Source of the DNA: Thermoactinomyces daqus
GTDB taxonomy: Bacteria; Bacillota; Bacilli; Thermoactinomycetales; Thermoactinomycetaceae
Assembly: GCF_000763315.1 (NCBI RefSeq)
Contig: NZ_JPST01000029.1
Location: 1-35,675, forward strand
DNA length: 35,675 bases
Direction: 5' to 3'
Shown: piece by piece, positions 15,895 to 23,563 of the stretch
Position numbering within the stretch: position 1 is the first letter of the stretch
Layout: every line of letters begins with the position of its first letter
The notes under the pieces: model-generated
The model's database searches: none
Seen by the model: only the letters and a program-made list of their open reading frames with translations
What the model was told of the DNA's origin: nothing
Program-made: the position numbers and the translations under genes

Positions 15895-17493
15895 ATGGAA
15901 GGATTTTTTAAAAAGAAGTTAAATCTGATCGATTTGACGTTTTTGGGTCTTGGTTCCATTATCGGCTCCGGCTGGCTGCTGGCATCGATGAACGGAGCCA
16001 AGTATGCCGGCTCAATCGCATGGGTGGCCTGGATTGGCGGGGCCATCGCGGTCTTATTAATCGGTTTGGTGTACGGTGAGCTGGCTGCAGCGTTGCCGCG
16101 CGCGGGGGGATTTGTGAGGTACCCGGAGTATACGCATGGTTCGCTGGTCGGTTTTTTGTCGGGGACGGCTTCATTGCTAGCGTATTCCAGTGTGGCCGGA
16201 ATTGAAGTTGAGGCGGTTGTCAGCCATGCCTCCTTTTACTGGCCGGCCCTGATGGACAATGCGGGTCCGTCGATCCTGGGGCGTGTGATTGAAATTTTGC
16301 TTCTTCTTCTGTTTTTCCTGTTAAACTATTGGAGCGTCAATGTGTTTGGCAAGAGTAACACCATTATCACCTTTTTTAAATTTGTGGTTCCGTCTGTGAC
16401 AATCATCACCTTGTTCTTCTTCTTCAAGGGAGGAAACTTCGCGACTGTTGGCGCGGTTCCGGGTGGTGCGGAAGGCGTGTTCAAGGCCATTGCCGGCGGA
16501 GGGATCGTTTTCGCGTTTCTTGGGTTCCGTCAGGCGGTCGACTTTGGGGCCGAAGCGAAGAATCCGCAACGGGATATTCCGCGAGCCATCATTTTGGCTG
16601 TCACACTCGGTACGATCGTCTATATCCTGCTGCAAGTGACGTTTCTCGGCGCTGTCCCGAGTGAAGCGCTGACACAGGGTTGGGGGCATATTGCCGACTT
16701 TATGCCGAAATCGGCAAACTACCCGTTTGTCTGGATTGCCGGTTCACTCGGTCTGACCTGGCTGTCGACGCTGCTGCTGATTGACGCCGTAATATCGCCT
16801 GCCGGCACGGGTAACATCTATCTGTCGGGGACTGGTCGCGTCCTTTATGCGTGGGCCAAAAACCGCCATTTCTATTCTTGGTTTGCGAAGATTGATCCTC
16901 GTACGGGTGTTCCGCGGGCAGCCCTTTGGCTCAGTTTCCTGCTGGCGATTGCCTGGATTTTGCCCCCCAGCACGGACACTTGGTCAAAACTGGTTGACGC
17001 GGTTACATCGGCCACCGTTATGACATACATGATCGGCCCCATTTCCATGACTTCGATGCGCAGAACAATGCCAAACATGAAACGCCCGTTTTTCTTGAAA
17101 GGGGGAGCGATTTTAAGTCCGTTGGCTTTTATTGCGGCCACCTGCATTATCTACTGGGCGGGCTGGACGACTGACAGCATGTTGATCGGAATCGCGCTCG
17201 GTTCATTGATTTTGTACTTTGCCTTTATCGACAAGGACGAATCCACCCGAGCCAGTCTGAAGCAGGCCTGGAAGTCGGGTGCGTGGCTGATCGTCTACTA
17301 TATCTTTATCCTGGTGATGTCGTACATCGGTTCATTCGGTCCGATGAAATCCCCGTTGATCCCGGGCGAGTGGGATACGCTGATCGTTGTCATCGGAGCA
17401 ATCATCCTGTTTTACTGGGGCGTCAACTCGGCTCTGCCGAAACCGTCGTTTGAGACGGACACGGAGGGCGAAGCACCCCCGAAATTTGAGTAA
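15895..17493 (+). CDS. APC-family amino-acid permease, aspartate:proton symporter (YveA/AspT-like)
   Basis: 532 residues, about 12 membrane segments. It resembles Bacillus subtilis YveA along its length: LIDLTFLGLGSIIGSGWLLA at the start, GLVYGELAAALPRAGGFVRYPEYTHG after the second helix, FFLLNYWSVNVFGKSN mid-protein, AISPxGTGNIY-type loop (VISPAGTGNIYLSGTGRVLYAWAKN) and the terminal SYIGSFG. The family moves L-aspartate or related amino acids in with protons. ATG 15895 follows GAAAGGAGAGG. It is transcribed alone and is unrelated to the B12 operon behind it except by orientation. Confidence 0.85.
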   Translation: MEGFFKKKLNLIDLTFLGLGSIIGSGWLLASMNGAKYAGSIAWVAWIGGAIAVLLIGLVYGELAAALPRAGGFVRYPEYTHGSLVGFLSGTASLLAYSSVAGIEVEAVVSHASFYWPALMDNAGPSILGRVIEILLLLLFFLLNYWSVNVFGKSNTIITFFKFVVPSVTIITLFFFFKGGNFATVGAVPGGAEGVFKAIAGGGIVFAFLGFRQAVDFGAEAKNPQRDIPRAIILAVTLGTIVYILLQVTFLGAVPSEALTQGWGHIADFMPKSANYPFVWIAGSLGLTWLSTLLLIDAVISPAGTGNIYLSGTGRVLYAWAKNRHFYSWFAKIDPRTGVPRAALWLSFLLAIAWILPPSTDTWSKLVDAVTSATVMTYMIGPISMTSMRRTMPNMKRPFFLKGGAILSPLAFIAATCIIYWAGWTTDSMLIGIALGSLILYFAFIDKDESTRASLKQAWKSGAWLIVYYIFILVMSYIGSFGPMKSPLIPGEWDTLIVVIGAIILFYWGVNSALPKPSFETDTEGEAPPKFE

Positions 17494-17545
17494 ACTCATC
17501 CGTTCATTTTCTCGCAACTGCAATGAGTGGCTGAGGAACTCTTGG

Positions 17546-17595
17546 GCTTGTCGGCAAAAATGCTTGTTAACACTTGTCGACAAGCTTCTTTTGTT
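17546..17595 (+). terminator. Possible terminator of the permease gene
   Basis: GCTTGTCG (17546-17553) and CGACAAGC (17578-17585) can pair across a 24-base loop, followed by a T-rich stretch TTCTTTTGTTTTT. The long loop makes it only plausible. Confidence 0.45.
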
Positions 17596-17726
17596 TTTCT
17601 GCCAGGGTGTCGCTGGCCGAGTCAAAGGGCGCCACTCCCCTTTTGTGTTGGCTTCAGTTCCAAGGGGGATGGTTAAGCGGTGTTTGGACGGAATAATTTC
17701 TGATGATGGTATTTTCTTTAAAATGC

Positions 17727-17756
17727 TTGATATTTCGTGTTCTTATAATATATAAT
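17727..17756 (+). promoter_or_regulatory. Promoter of the cobalamin operon
   Basis: TTGATA (17727-17732), 18 bases, TATAAT (17751-17756). Transcription should start near 17763, just upstream of the riboswitch. Confidence 0.75.
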
Positions 17757-17784
17757 TATTTTTAAAAATGTTGATAATTTCATA

Positions 17785-17960
17785 TGAAGTGGGAAAAGGT
17801 GGAGTGTTAGACGACACTCCCGAAGAGGGAAGTCCGGTGAGAATCCGGCGCGGTCCCGCCACTGTGAATGGGGAGTCGGGTTCTGGTCACTGTTTAGACG
17901 ATGGGAAGGCCAGAGCCAAAAATGATTGACGATGATCCATGAGCCAGGAGACCTGCCTTT
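17785..17960 (+). ncRNA. Cobalamin (B12) riboswitch aptamer
   Basis: Conserved blocks of the B12 riboswitch are all present in order: GAAGAGGGAA, CCGGTGAGAATCCGG, GCGGTCCCGCCACTGTGA and the B12 box AGCCAGGAGACCTGCC (17942-17957). The aptamer binds adenosylcobalamin or a related cobamide in the nascent mRNA leader and shuts down the cbi operon when the vitamin is plentiful. Confidence 0.95.
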
Positions 17961-17990
17961 TCTGACAGCACCGTTTGACCTACGCGGATA

Positions 17991-18112
17991 GGAAGGTGCT
18001 TATAGCGGTCCGGCGCTTGGTGTCCCTGTTTGTCCGGTTGGCAGGGACTCAATATCTGCTTGAGCAGCCGGGAAACGGTCTGCCTTGATTCTGCCGCCTA
18101 TAAGCACTTTCC
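17991..18112 (+). promoter_or_regulatory. Long-range antiterminator helix of the B12 riboswitch
   Basis: GGAAGGTGCTTATAGCGG (17991-18008) is complementary, with one G-U pair and one bulge, to CCGCCTATAAGCACTTTCC (18094-18112), whose 3' half is the left arm of the terminator. The two helices exclude each other. The enclosed 85 bases hold a further hairpin (GTCCCTG 18022-18028 with CAGGGAC 18042-18048). Confidence 0.75.
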
Positions 18113-18138
18113 GTCCGTCGTGGTGGAAAGTGCTTTTT
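18102..18138 (+). terminator. Riboswitch-controlled intrinsic terminator
   Basis: AAGCACTTTCC (18102-18112), 12-base loop, GGAAAGTGCTT then a T run: an 11-bp stem upstream of cbiH. This is the expression platform for transcriptional attenuation. Confidence 0.9.
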
Positions 18139-18289
18139 ATATTGCCGATTCAGGGAGGTTGCATCCGGCTAAAGCTGTTCACTTTCTTGCATGAGTCCGG
18201 GTTTTGTTTGCTCGTCGCGACAGTTCTGTCAGGGGAAGAATCGTTACCGGGACATGAAAGTGAAGAGAAATGGCGAGGTGAATAGAGAA

Positions 18290-19381
18290 GTGAACAAAGG
18301 AAAACTGTTGATTGTCGGTTTTGGCCCCGGGCATTTTGACCATCTCACCGAGCGGGCGCGTGAAGCGATCCGGGAAAGTGAAGTCGTTGTCGGTTATAAC
18401 ACCTATGTGGATATCATACGCGATCTCCTGACTGATCAGGAGATTGTGCGTACCGGAATGACTGAAGAGGTGAGCCGGGCACAGGAAGCGGTGAGACAAG
18501 CGGAACAAGGGAAAAAGGTGGCCGTGATCTCCAGCGGGGATGCGGGGGTGTACGGAATGGCCGGGCTCGTTTACGAAGTGTTGATCGAAAAAGGGTGGCA
18601 CCCCGATACCGGTGTCGAAGTGGAAGTGATTCCGGGGATTTCCGCGATCAATTCCTGCGCTTCTCTGCTCGGTTCACCGGTGATGCACGATGCCTGCATG
18701 ATCAGTTTAAGCGACCATCTCACCCCTTGGGAGACGATCGCCAAACGGATCGAAGCGGCGGCTTCCGCAGATTTTGTCATTGCATTATACAATCCGAAGA
18801 GCGGGCGGCGAGTCCGGCAGATTGTCGAAACGCAGCGCATTTTATTGCAGTATCGTTCGCCAGGGACACCTGTCGGCCTGGTGAAAAGCGCATATCGCGA
18901 GCGGCAGCAGATTGTTTTGACCACACTGGGAGATATGTTGAACCATGAGATCGGGATGTTGACCACTGTGATAATTGGCAATTCGACCACCTTTGTTTAT
19001 GAGGGTTTAATGATCACGCCGCGCGGTTACCAGCGCAAATACACGCTGAGCAAAGAGATCCAGGACCTGAAGCCTCACCAGCGTTTGCAAGTGGAGGCAG
19101 AACCGTGGTCGCTCAATGCCTTTGGCGAATCATCAGGAAAGTTCGTCAAAGAGCAGAACATCGCGACAGCCGATAAGAGAAAGGCATCCGTTCATCCGGC
19201 CAGTCTGGCGCATGAAGCGCTTTCCGTTTTGCAGGCAAAGGGACTGGTTGAGACCGGGATCACCACGATTCCGTTCACAAAACCTGTTTCGATCTTTGAA
19301 GTGGCGGTCTCTCCCGGAGTGGCCAACAAAATAATCACGCCGGAACAACTTGTCCTGCTGGCGGAAATTGCCGGCGACTAG
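18290..19381 (+). CDS. cbiH: Cobalt-factor III (precorrin-3B) C17-methyltransferase domain, CbiH; stops at an in-frame TAG
   Basis: 363 codons from GTG 18290, chosen because GAGGTGA lies nine bases upstream and the protein then opens NKGKLLIVGFGPGHFDHLT. ATG 18254 is an alternative. The SAM-dependent ring-contraction enzyme methylates C17 of cobalt-factor III. Seen: FGPGHFDHL, SSGDAGVYGMAGLVYE, VIPGISAINSCASLLGSPVMHDAC and SDHLTPWETI, all tetrapyrrole-methylase motifs, in residues 1-245. A linker and CbiH60-specific region follow to LLAEIAGD, then TAG (19379-19381). The same frame continues into a reductase-like domain, as in the B. megaterium fusion CbiH60. Without read-through the product is the methylase plus linker. 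Confidence 0.9.
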   Translation: MNKGKLLIVGFGPGHFDHLTERAREAIRESEVVVGYNTYVDIIRDLLTDQEIVRTGMTEEVSRAQEAVRQAEQGKKVAVISSGDAGVYGMAGLVYEVLIEKGWHPDTGVEVEVIPGISAINSCASLLGSPVMHDACMISLSDHLTPWETIAKRIEAAASADFVIALYNPKSGRRVRQIVETQRILLQYRSPGTPVGLVKSAYRERQQIVLTTLGDMLNHEIGMLTTVIIGNSTTFVYEGLMITPRGYQRKYTLSKEIQDLKPHQRLQVEAEPWSLNAFGESSGKFVKEQNIATADKRKASVHPASLAHEALSVLQAKGLVETGITTIPFTKPVSIFEVAVSPGVANKIITPEQLVLLAEIAGD

Positions 19382-19933
19382 GGTGAAATCAAGTATACTC
19401 CCCACCACCAGCTCATTTTGCGCGTTCCGACCGATGAGCCGGCGGCAGTGACTGCGCGGTTGACCGAAGCCGGGTTGCTGTTGAGCCCCATCGGGGATGT
19501 GGTGCAACTGAAAGCCTGTGATTTTTGCGATGGAGAAAAAGGGGAGTCGATTCCGCTGGCGGAGGAACTCAACCGGCGTCTGGGCGGACTCAAGGTTCCC
19601 AAAGAACTGAAAATCGGGTTTAACGGCTGTGCGATGGCCTGTTATGGGGCCGTAACGGAAGAGATTGGCATCGTCTACCGCCGCGGGACTTATGACTTGT
19701 TTTTGGGTGGGAAAAAAATCGGACGCAACGCCCATCCGGCCCAGCGGGTCGCAGAAGGAATTTCGCCCGGGGAGATGTTGGAGACGGTGGAACAGGTGGT
19801 ACGGGAATATGCGGAACAGGGCCATCCCAATGAACGGTTTAACAAATTTTTCAAACGAGTGAAAGAAGTGGCCGGTTTTGCTTATTCCGACGAGAGAAAA
19901 CCGGTTATTGAAGAGCTCGCCTGCGGGGATTAA
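19382..19933 (+). CDS. Nitrite/sulfite-reductase-like C-terminal domain of CbiH60, in frame behind the TAG
   Basis: 183 codons in the same frame as cbiH with no other stop. Sequence begins GEIKYTPHHQLILRVPTDEP and has the ferredoxin-like half-domain plus the Fe-S motif of sulfite/nitrite reductases: ACDFC (C46, C49) and NGCAMACYGA (C83, C87). In B. megaterium this domain is fused to CbiH, carries a 4Fe-4S centre, and the fusion carries out anaerobic ring contraction. Here no ATG or GTG with a ribosome site starts it; the earliest option is TTG 19418, inside the domain and without a site. It is therefore either translated by read-through, or the gene is nonsense-mutated, or the TAG is a sequence error. 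Confidence 0.8.
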   Translation, partial: GEIKYTPHHQLILRVPTDEPAAVTARLTEAGLLLSPIGDVVQLKACDFCDGEKGESIPLAEELNRRLGGLKVPKELKIGFNGCAMACYGAVTEEIGIVYRRGTYDLFLGGKKIGRNAHPAQRVAEGISPGEMLETVEQVVREYAEQGHPNERFNKFFKRVKEVAGFAYSDERKPVIEELACGD

Positions 19934-19966
19934 ACGGCAGGCAAAAAAGAAACGGGAGGAATCTGT

Positions 19967-20854
19967 TTGAACGCGATCCTGTTTGTCGGCCATGGGAGCC
20001 GGGACCCGGAAGGGAACAAAGAGTTGCTGCGTTTTACGGAAAAGCTTTCGCGCGTTGTTGACGCACCGGTGAAAGAAACGTGTTTTTTGGAACTGGCATC
20101 GCCCGATATTCCGCAAGGCATTCAGCGGTGTGTGGAACAGGGGGCGAACCGGATTACGCTGATTCCCGTGATGTTGTTTGCTGCCGGACATGCCAAAATT
20201 CACATCCCTTTGGCGATTCAGGAAGCGCAGGAACAATATCCGGGCGTCCAATTCCGTTACGGCCGTCCGATTGAAGTGGATGAAGCCGTACTGGATCTGT
20301 TGGAACAGCGGGTGGCAGACATTAATCCGGGAGTGCGGGAGGAAACGGCGATTCTGCTCGTCGGCCGCGGTTCCAGCGATTTGTACGCCAACAGTGATCT
20401 ATACAAGATTGCCCGCATGTTTTGGGAGAAAAATCGCTACAGATGGGTGGAAGTTTCTTTTATCGGGGTGACGGAGCCGCTTTTCGCCGAGGGATTGGAA
20501 CGCTGCATCCGGCTGGGAGCCAAAAGGATTGTCACTTTGCCCTATTTTTTGTTTACCGGTGTGCTGATCAAGCGGATGCGGGCAATCTTGAATGAATATG
20601 AGTGGCGCCATCCTGAAATTGAGTTTCATATGGGCGCCTATCTCGGATTTGATGAAGGACTGATTCCGATTGTCCAAAAAAGAGTGAGCGAAGTGAGGCA
20701 GGGGGAAGGGGTAGCATGGAAAGCCCTGGCCGAAAAGGCAATCGCCGACGGGCATGACCATCACCATCACCACCATCATCATGATTGCGGGCATCATGAT
20801 CACACCGCCGCTCACGGGACATCTCATCAGGCTGTCCGCAGCAAACGTTCATGA
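19967..20854 (+). CDS. cbiX: Sirohydrochlorin cobaltochelatase, long form with His-rich tail
   Basis: 295 residues, TTG start at 19967 behind GGGAGGA. Inserts Co2+ into sirohydrochlorin, the entry step of the anaerobic corrin branch. Two chelatase-like halves: the first with catalytic H9 (LFVGHGSRD) and H75/H79 (FAAGHAKIHIP), the second with the degenerate GRGSSD in the matching place, as in CbiX-long proteins. The C-terminal tail (about 253-283) contains eight consecutive His and further HDH/HH pairs, probably for cobalt binding or storage. The MXCXXC-type Fe-S motif known from B. megaterium CbiX is not seen; a single Cys lies in the tail. 33 bases after the cbiH reading frame. Confidence 0.93.
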   Translation: MNAILFVGHGSRDPEGNKELLRFTEKLSRVVDAPVKETCFLELASPDIPQGIQRCVEQGANRITLIPVMLFAAGHAKIHIPLAIQEAQEQYPGVQFRYGRPIEVDEAVLDLLEQRVADINPGVREETAILLVGRGSSDLYANSDLYKIARMFWEKNRYRWVEVSFIGVTEPLFAEGLERCIRLGAKRIVTLPYFLFTGVLIKRMRAILNEYEWRHPEIEFHMGAYLGFDEGLIPIVQKRVSEVRQGEGVAWKALAEKAIADGHDHHHHHHHHDCGHHDHTAAHGTSHQAVRSKRS

Positions 20855-20923
20855 ATTTCCCGGGATTGTCCGGGCCCGCGATCATGATCACACAGCAAAG
20901 AAGCATGGAAAGGAGTTCTCCAG

Positions 20924-21691
20924 ATGGTTCTGTTTTTGGCCGGTACCAGTGATGCGAGGGACCTGGCTGTCCGTTTGAACCGCGCGCGGATTTCTCTGTT
21001 GGCCACCGTCGTCACGGAGAGTGCTGCCAAGAGTTTGCGGGAAGAGGGGATTCCCGTCAGGGTGGGAAGGCTCACCGCGGAGGAGATGGCCGGCCTGATC
21101 CGCGTGCAGGGGTGCAACCGGGTGGTGGATGCCAGTCACCCTTTTGCCGAAGAAGCGTCCAAAAATGCGATGGAGGCGGCGCGAATTTGCGGCATCCCTT
21201 ATATTCGCTTTGAGCGGCCCGCCTGGATATACGGGAATCATCCGGGTATCTGCATCGTTTCTTCCTATGAAGAAGCTGCTGAAGAGGCGGCACGGCGTAA
21301 AGGGGTGATTATGCTGACCACGGGAAGCAAGACATTGGCCACTTTTACCAAACGGCTTTTGCCGGATCCGGAAATTCTCCTGGTCGCACGCATGTTGCCC
21401 CGCAAGGACAACATGGAAAAATGTGCGGAGCTGGGCATTGAGCAAAAAAATATCATTGCCATGCAAGGTCCGTTTGGCAAAGAGCTGAATATCGCCCTGT
21501 ACCGACACTACGGGGTGACGACCGTGATCACCAAAGAAAGCGGCAAAGCGGGTTCTGTGGATGAAAAGGTGGAAGCGGCCCTGGACGAGGGAATTGGCGT
21601 GATTCTGATTGCAAGGCCGCAACTGGATTACGGCACCTCTTTTTCCAGCGCAGAAGAGGTGGTCGCTGCACTGAGCAAAGGAGGAGAGTGA
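20924..21691 (+). CDS. cbiJ: Cobalt-precorrin-6A reductase
   Basis: 255 residues. NADH/NADPH-dependent reduction of the macrocycle before the CbiET methylations. N-terminal nucleotide site LAGTSDARDLA; VVDASHPFAEEASKNA and PYIRFERPAW are CobK/CbiJ signatures; C-terminal half has MLTTGSKTL and AMQGPFGKELN, then TKESGKAGSVDEKVEAA. ATG 20924 follows AAAGGAG. The 69-base gap after cbiX holds nothing recognisable. The stop overlaps the start of cbiC. Confidence 0.93.
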   Translation: MVLFLAGTSDARDLAVRLNRARISLLATVVTESAAKSLREEGIPVRVGRLTAEEMAGLIRVQGCNRVVDASHPFAEEASKNAMEAARICGIPYIRFERPAWIYGNHPGICIVSSYEEAAEEAARRKGVIMLTTGSKTLATFTKRLLPDPEILLVARMLPRKDNMEKCAELGIEQKNIIAMQGPFGKELNIALYRHYGVTTVITKESGKAGSVDEKVEAALDEGIGVILIARPQLDYGTSFSSAEEVVAALSKGGE

Positions 21692-22374
21692 ACAATATGT
21701 CCCATCAATCTTTTAAACCGGTGACAACCCGGCCGCGGGAAATCGAGAATCTCAGTTTTGAAATGATCAAGGACGAACTGGGTGATCACCCGTTCACAGC
21801 AGAGCAATTTCCCATCGTACAGCGGGTGATTCATGCTTCCGCCGATTTTGACCTGGGACGCAGCCTGATTTTTCATCCGCAGGCGGTGGAGGCGGGAATC
21901 CGGGCGATTCAAAGCGGAAATACCATTGTCGCGGATGTGCAGATGGTTCAGGTGGGCATCAGTAAACCGAGAATCGCCAAATTTGGCGGCGATGTGCGCG
22001 TCTACATCTCGGATCCCGACGTGGTGGAAGAAGCCAAACGGCTGGGAACGACCCGGGCCATCATCTCCATGCGCAAAGCGGTGAAAGAGGCGGAAGGAGG
22101 CATTTTTGCCATCGGCAATGCACCGACGGCCCTGCTGGAATTAATCCGCCTCGTGAGGGAAGGAGTGGCCAAACCGGGATTGATCGTCGGCGTTCCGGTC
22201 GGGTTTGTCTCCGCTGCGGAATCCAAGGAAGAACTGAGCAAATGCGAAGTCCCTTTTATCACCAACCGTGGCCGGAAAGGCGGCAGCCCGACAGCGGTGG
22301 CTATCGTGAATGCCCTTTCCCTCTTGGCGGAAAAAGCGGGGCAAAACGGATCATCAACTTTTAGGACTCCGTGA
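21688..22374 (+). CDS. cbiC: Cobalt-precorrin-8 methylmutase
   Basis: 228 residues from GTG 21688 (GTGA overlap with cbiJ); ATG 21697 is an equally possible start, since the GGAGGAG site is close to the first and far from the second. It moves the methyl group from C11 to C12 to give cobyrinic acid. H49 in QRVIHASADFD is the conserved catalytic histidine. ADVQMVQVGISKPR, FAIGNAPTALLELI and GVPVGFVSAAESKEEL are family signatures, and TNRGRKGGSPTAVAIVNAL closes the protein. Confidence 0.94.
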   Translation: MNNMSHQSFKPVTTRPREIENLSFEMIKDELGDHPFTAEQFPIVQRVIHASADFDLGRSLIFHPQAVEAGIRAIQSGNTIVADVQMVQVGISKPRIAKFGGDVRVYISDPDVVEEAKRLGTTRAIISMRKAVKEAEGGIFAIGNAPTALLELIRLVREGVAKPGLIVGVPVGFVSAAESKEELSKCEVPFITNRGRKGGSPTAVAIVNALSLLAEKAGQNGSSTFRTP

Positions 22375-22426
22375 TCCCGGCATGCGATACAGTTTCACAG
22401 ATGTTCATCAGTTAAGGAGTTTCGCA

Positions 22427-23563
22427 ATGAAAAAGCAGGCGGAAGAGCAAGAACGAAAAGAATTGCGACATGGCTATACGACGGGAGCTTGCGCTGCTGC
22501 CGCCACAAAAGCGGCCCTGCTTTCCCTGATCACCGGACAGGCCGTCCATGAGGTGGAGATTGTGCTTCCGGTCGGCCAAATGGCGTCTTTTTCGGTCGAT
22601 CAGGCGCAACTGCGGGAAGGGGAGGCAGAATGCAGCGTGATTAAGGATGCTGGTGATGATCCTGATGCCACGCATGGAGCACGTATTGTTTCCACCGTGA
22701 CTTGGAGTGAAGAACCGGGAATCCGGCTCGATGGCGGACCGGGAGTGGGCCGGGTGACCAAACCGGGGCTGCCCGTGCCCGTGGGCGAAGCGGCCATCAA
22801 TCCGGTTCCGCGGAAAATGATTCGTGAAACAGTGAGAGAAGTGCTTTCATCCTTTGCCATCAAGCGCGGTGTTCAGGTAAAGATCTCCGTGCCGGATGGA
22901 GAAGAGATTGCCAAAAAGACGCTGAACGAAAGGCTGGGGATTGTGGGTGGCATTTCGATCCTGGGGACGCGGGGCATCGTGGTTCCGTTCTCCACTGCAG
23001 CTTATCGGGCCAGCGTCGCCCAGGCAATCCAGGTGGCCAGAGCGAACGGTTGCCGGCATTTGGTGCTGACGACCGGGGGCAGCAGTGAAAAGGCGGCGAT
23101 GAAAATGTACCCGGAGCTTCGCGAGGAGGCTTTTATCCAGATGGGGGACTTTGTCGGGTTTGCCTTGAAACACGCAAAGCGGGCCGGCGTCTCGAAAGTG
23201 ACGCTGGTGGGGATGATGGGCAAGTTCTCCAAAGTGGCGCAAGGCGTGATGATGGTTCATTCCAAGAGCGCGCCCGTCGACTTCGACTTTTTGGCCCGCA
23301 TCGCGGAAAAAGCCGGCGCTCCCCCCGCTTTGGCTGCGCAAGTCCGGGAGGCGAACAATGCCACCCATGCCGGGCAGCTGATGGAAGAGGCAGGGCATGA
23401 CCGCTTTTTTACGCTGCTTTGCGAACAGATATGCCGGCAGTGTCTTTTGCAGGTTGAAGGCGGCATCCGGATTGAAACCATTTTAGTCAAGATGAAAGGT
23501 GCAGAGTTAGGGAGGGCGGAAATGAGTGGCGAAAAAGATGAAGGTGATTGGCATCGGCGATGA
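22427..23563 (+). CDS. cbiD: Cobalt-precorrin-5B C1-methyltransferase
   Basis: 378 residues from ATG 22427 behind TTAAGGAG; a longer frame to 22310 overlaps cbiC and has no site. CbiD is the non-canonical C1 methyltransferase specific to the anaerobic pathway. Seen: the invariant N-terminus LRHGYTTGACAAAATKAAL, DAGDDPDATHG, GVGRVTKPGLPVPVGEAAINPVPRKMI-type loop, and GISILGTRGIV. The 3' end overlaps cbiET by 38 bases in another frame, an unusually long overlap inside this operon. Confidence 0.95.
   Translation: MKKQAEEQERKELRHGYTTGACAAAATKAALLSLITGQAVHEVEIVLPVGQMASFSVDQAQLREGEAECSVIKDAGDDPDATHGARIVSTVTWSEEPGIRLDGGPGVGRVTKPGLPVPVGEAAINPVPRKMIRETVREVLSSFAIKRGVQVKISVPDGEEIAKKTLNERLGIVGGISILGTRGIVVPFSTAAYRASVAQAIQVARANGCRHLVLTTGGSSEKAAMKMYPELREEAFIQMGDFVGFALKHAKRAGVSKVTLVGMMGKFSKVAQGVMMVHSKSAPVDFDFLARIAEKAGAPPALAAQVREANNATHAGQLMEEAGHDRFFTLLCEQICRQCLLQVEGGIRIETILVKMKGAELGRAEMSGEKDEGDWHRR

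Noticed and set aside
17387-17755. 122-codon frame overlapping the 3' end of the permease and its downstream region
   Set aside because: Out of frame with the permease, Arg/Ser-rich shadow composition, and it runs through the B12 operon promoter.
20754-20830. CAC/CAT-rich tract as a simple-sequence repeat or cloning His-tag artefact
   Set aside because: It mixes CAT and CAC codons, continues in frame within cbiX and suits a metal chelatase, so a natural His-rich tail is more likely.
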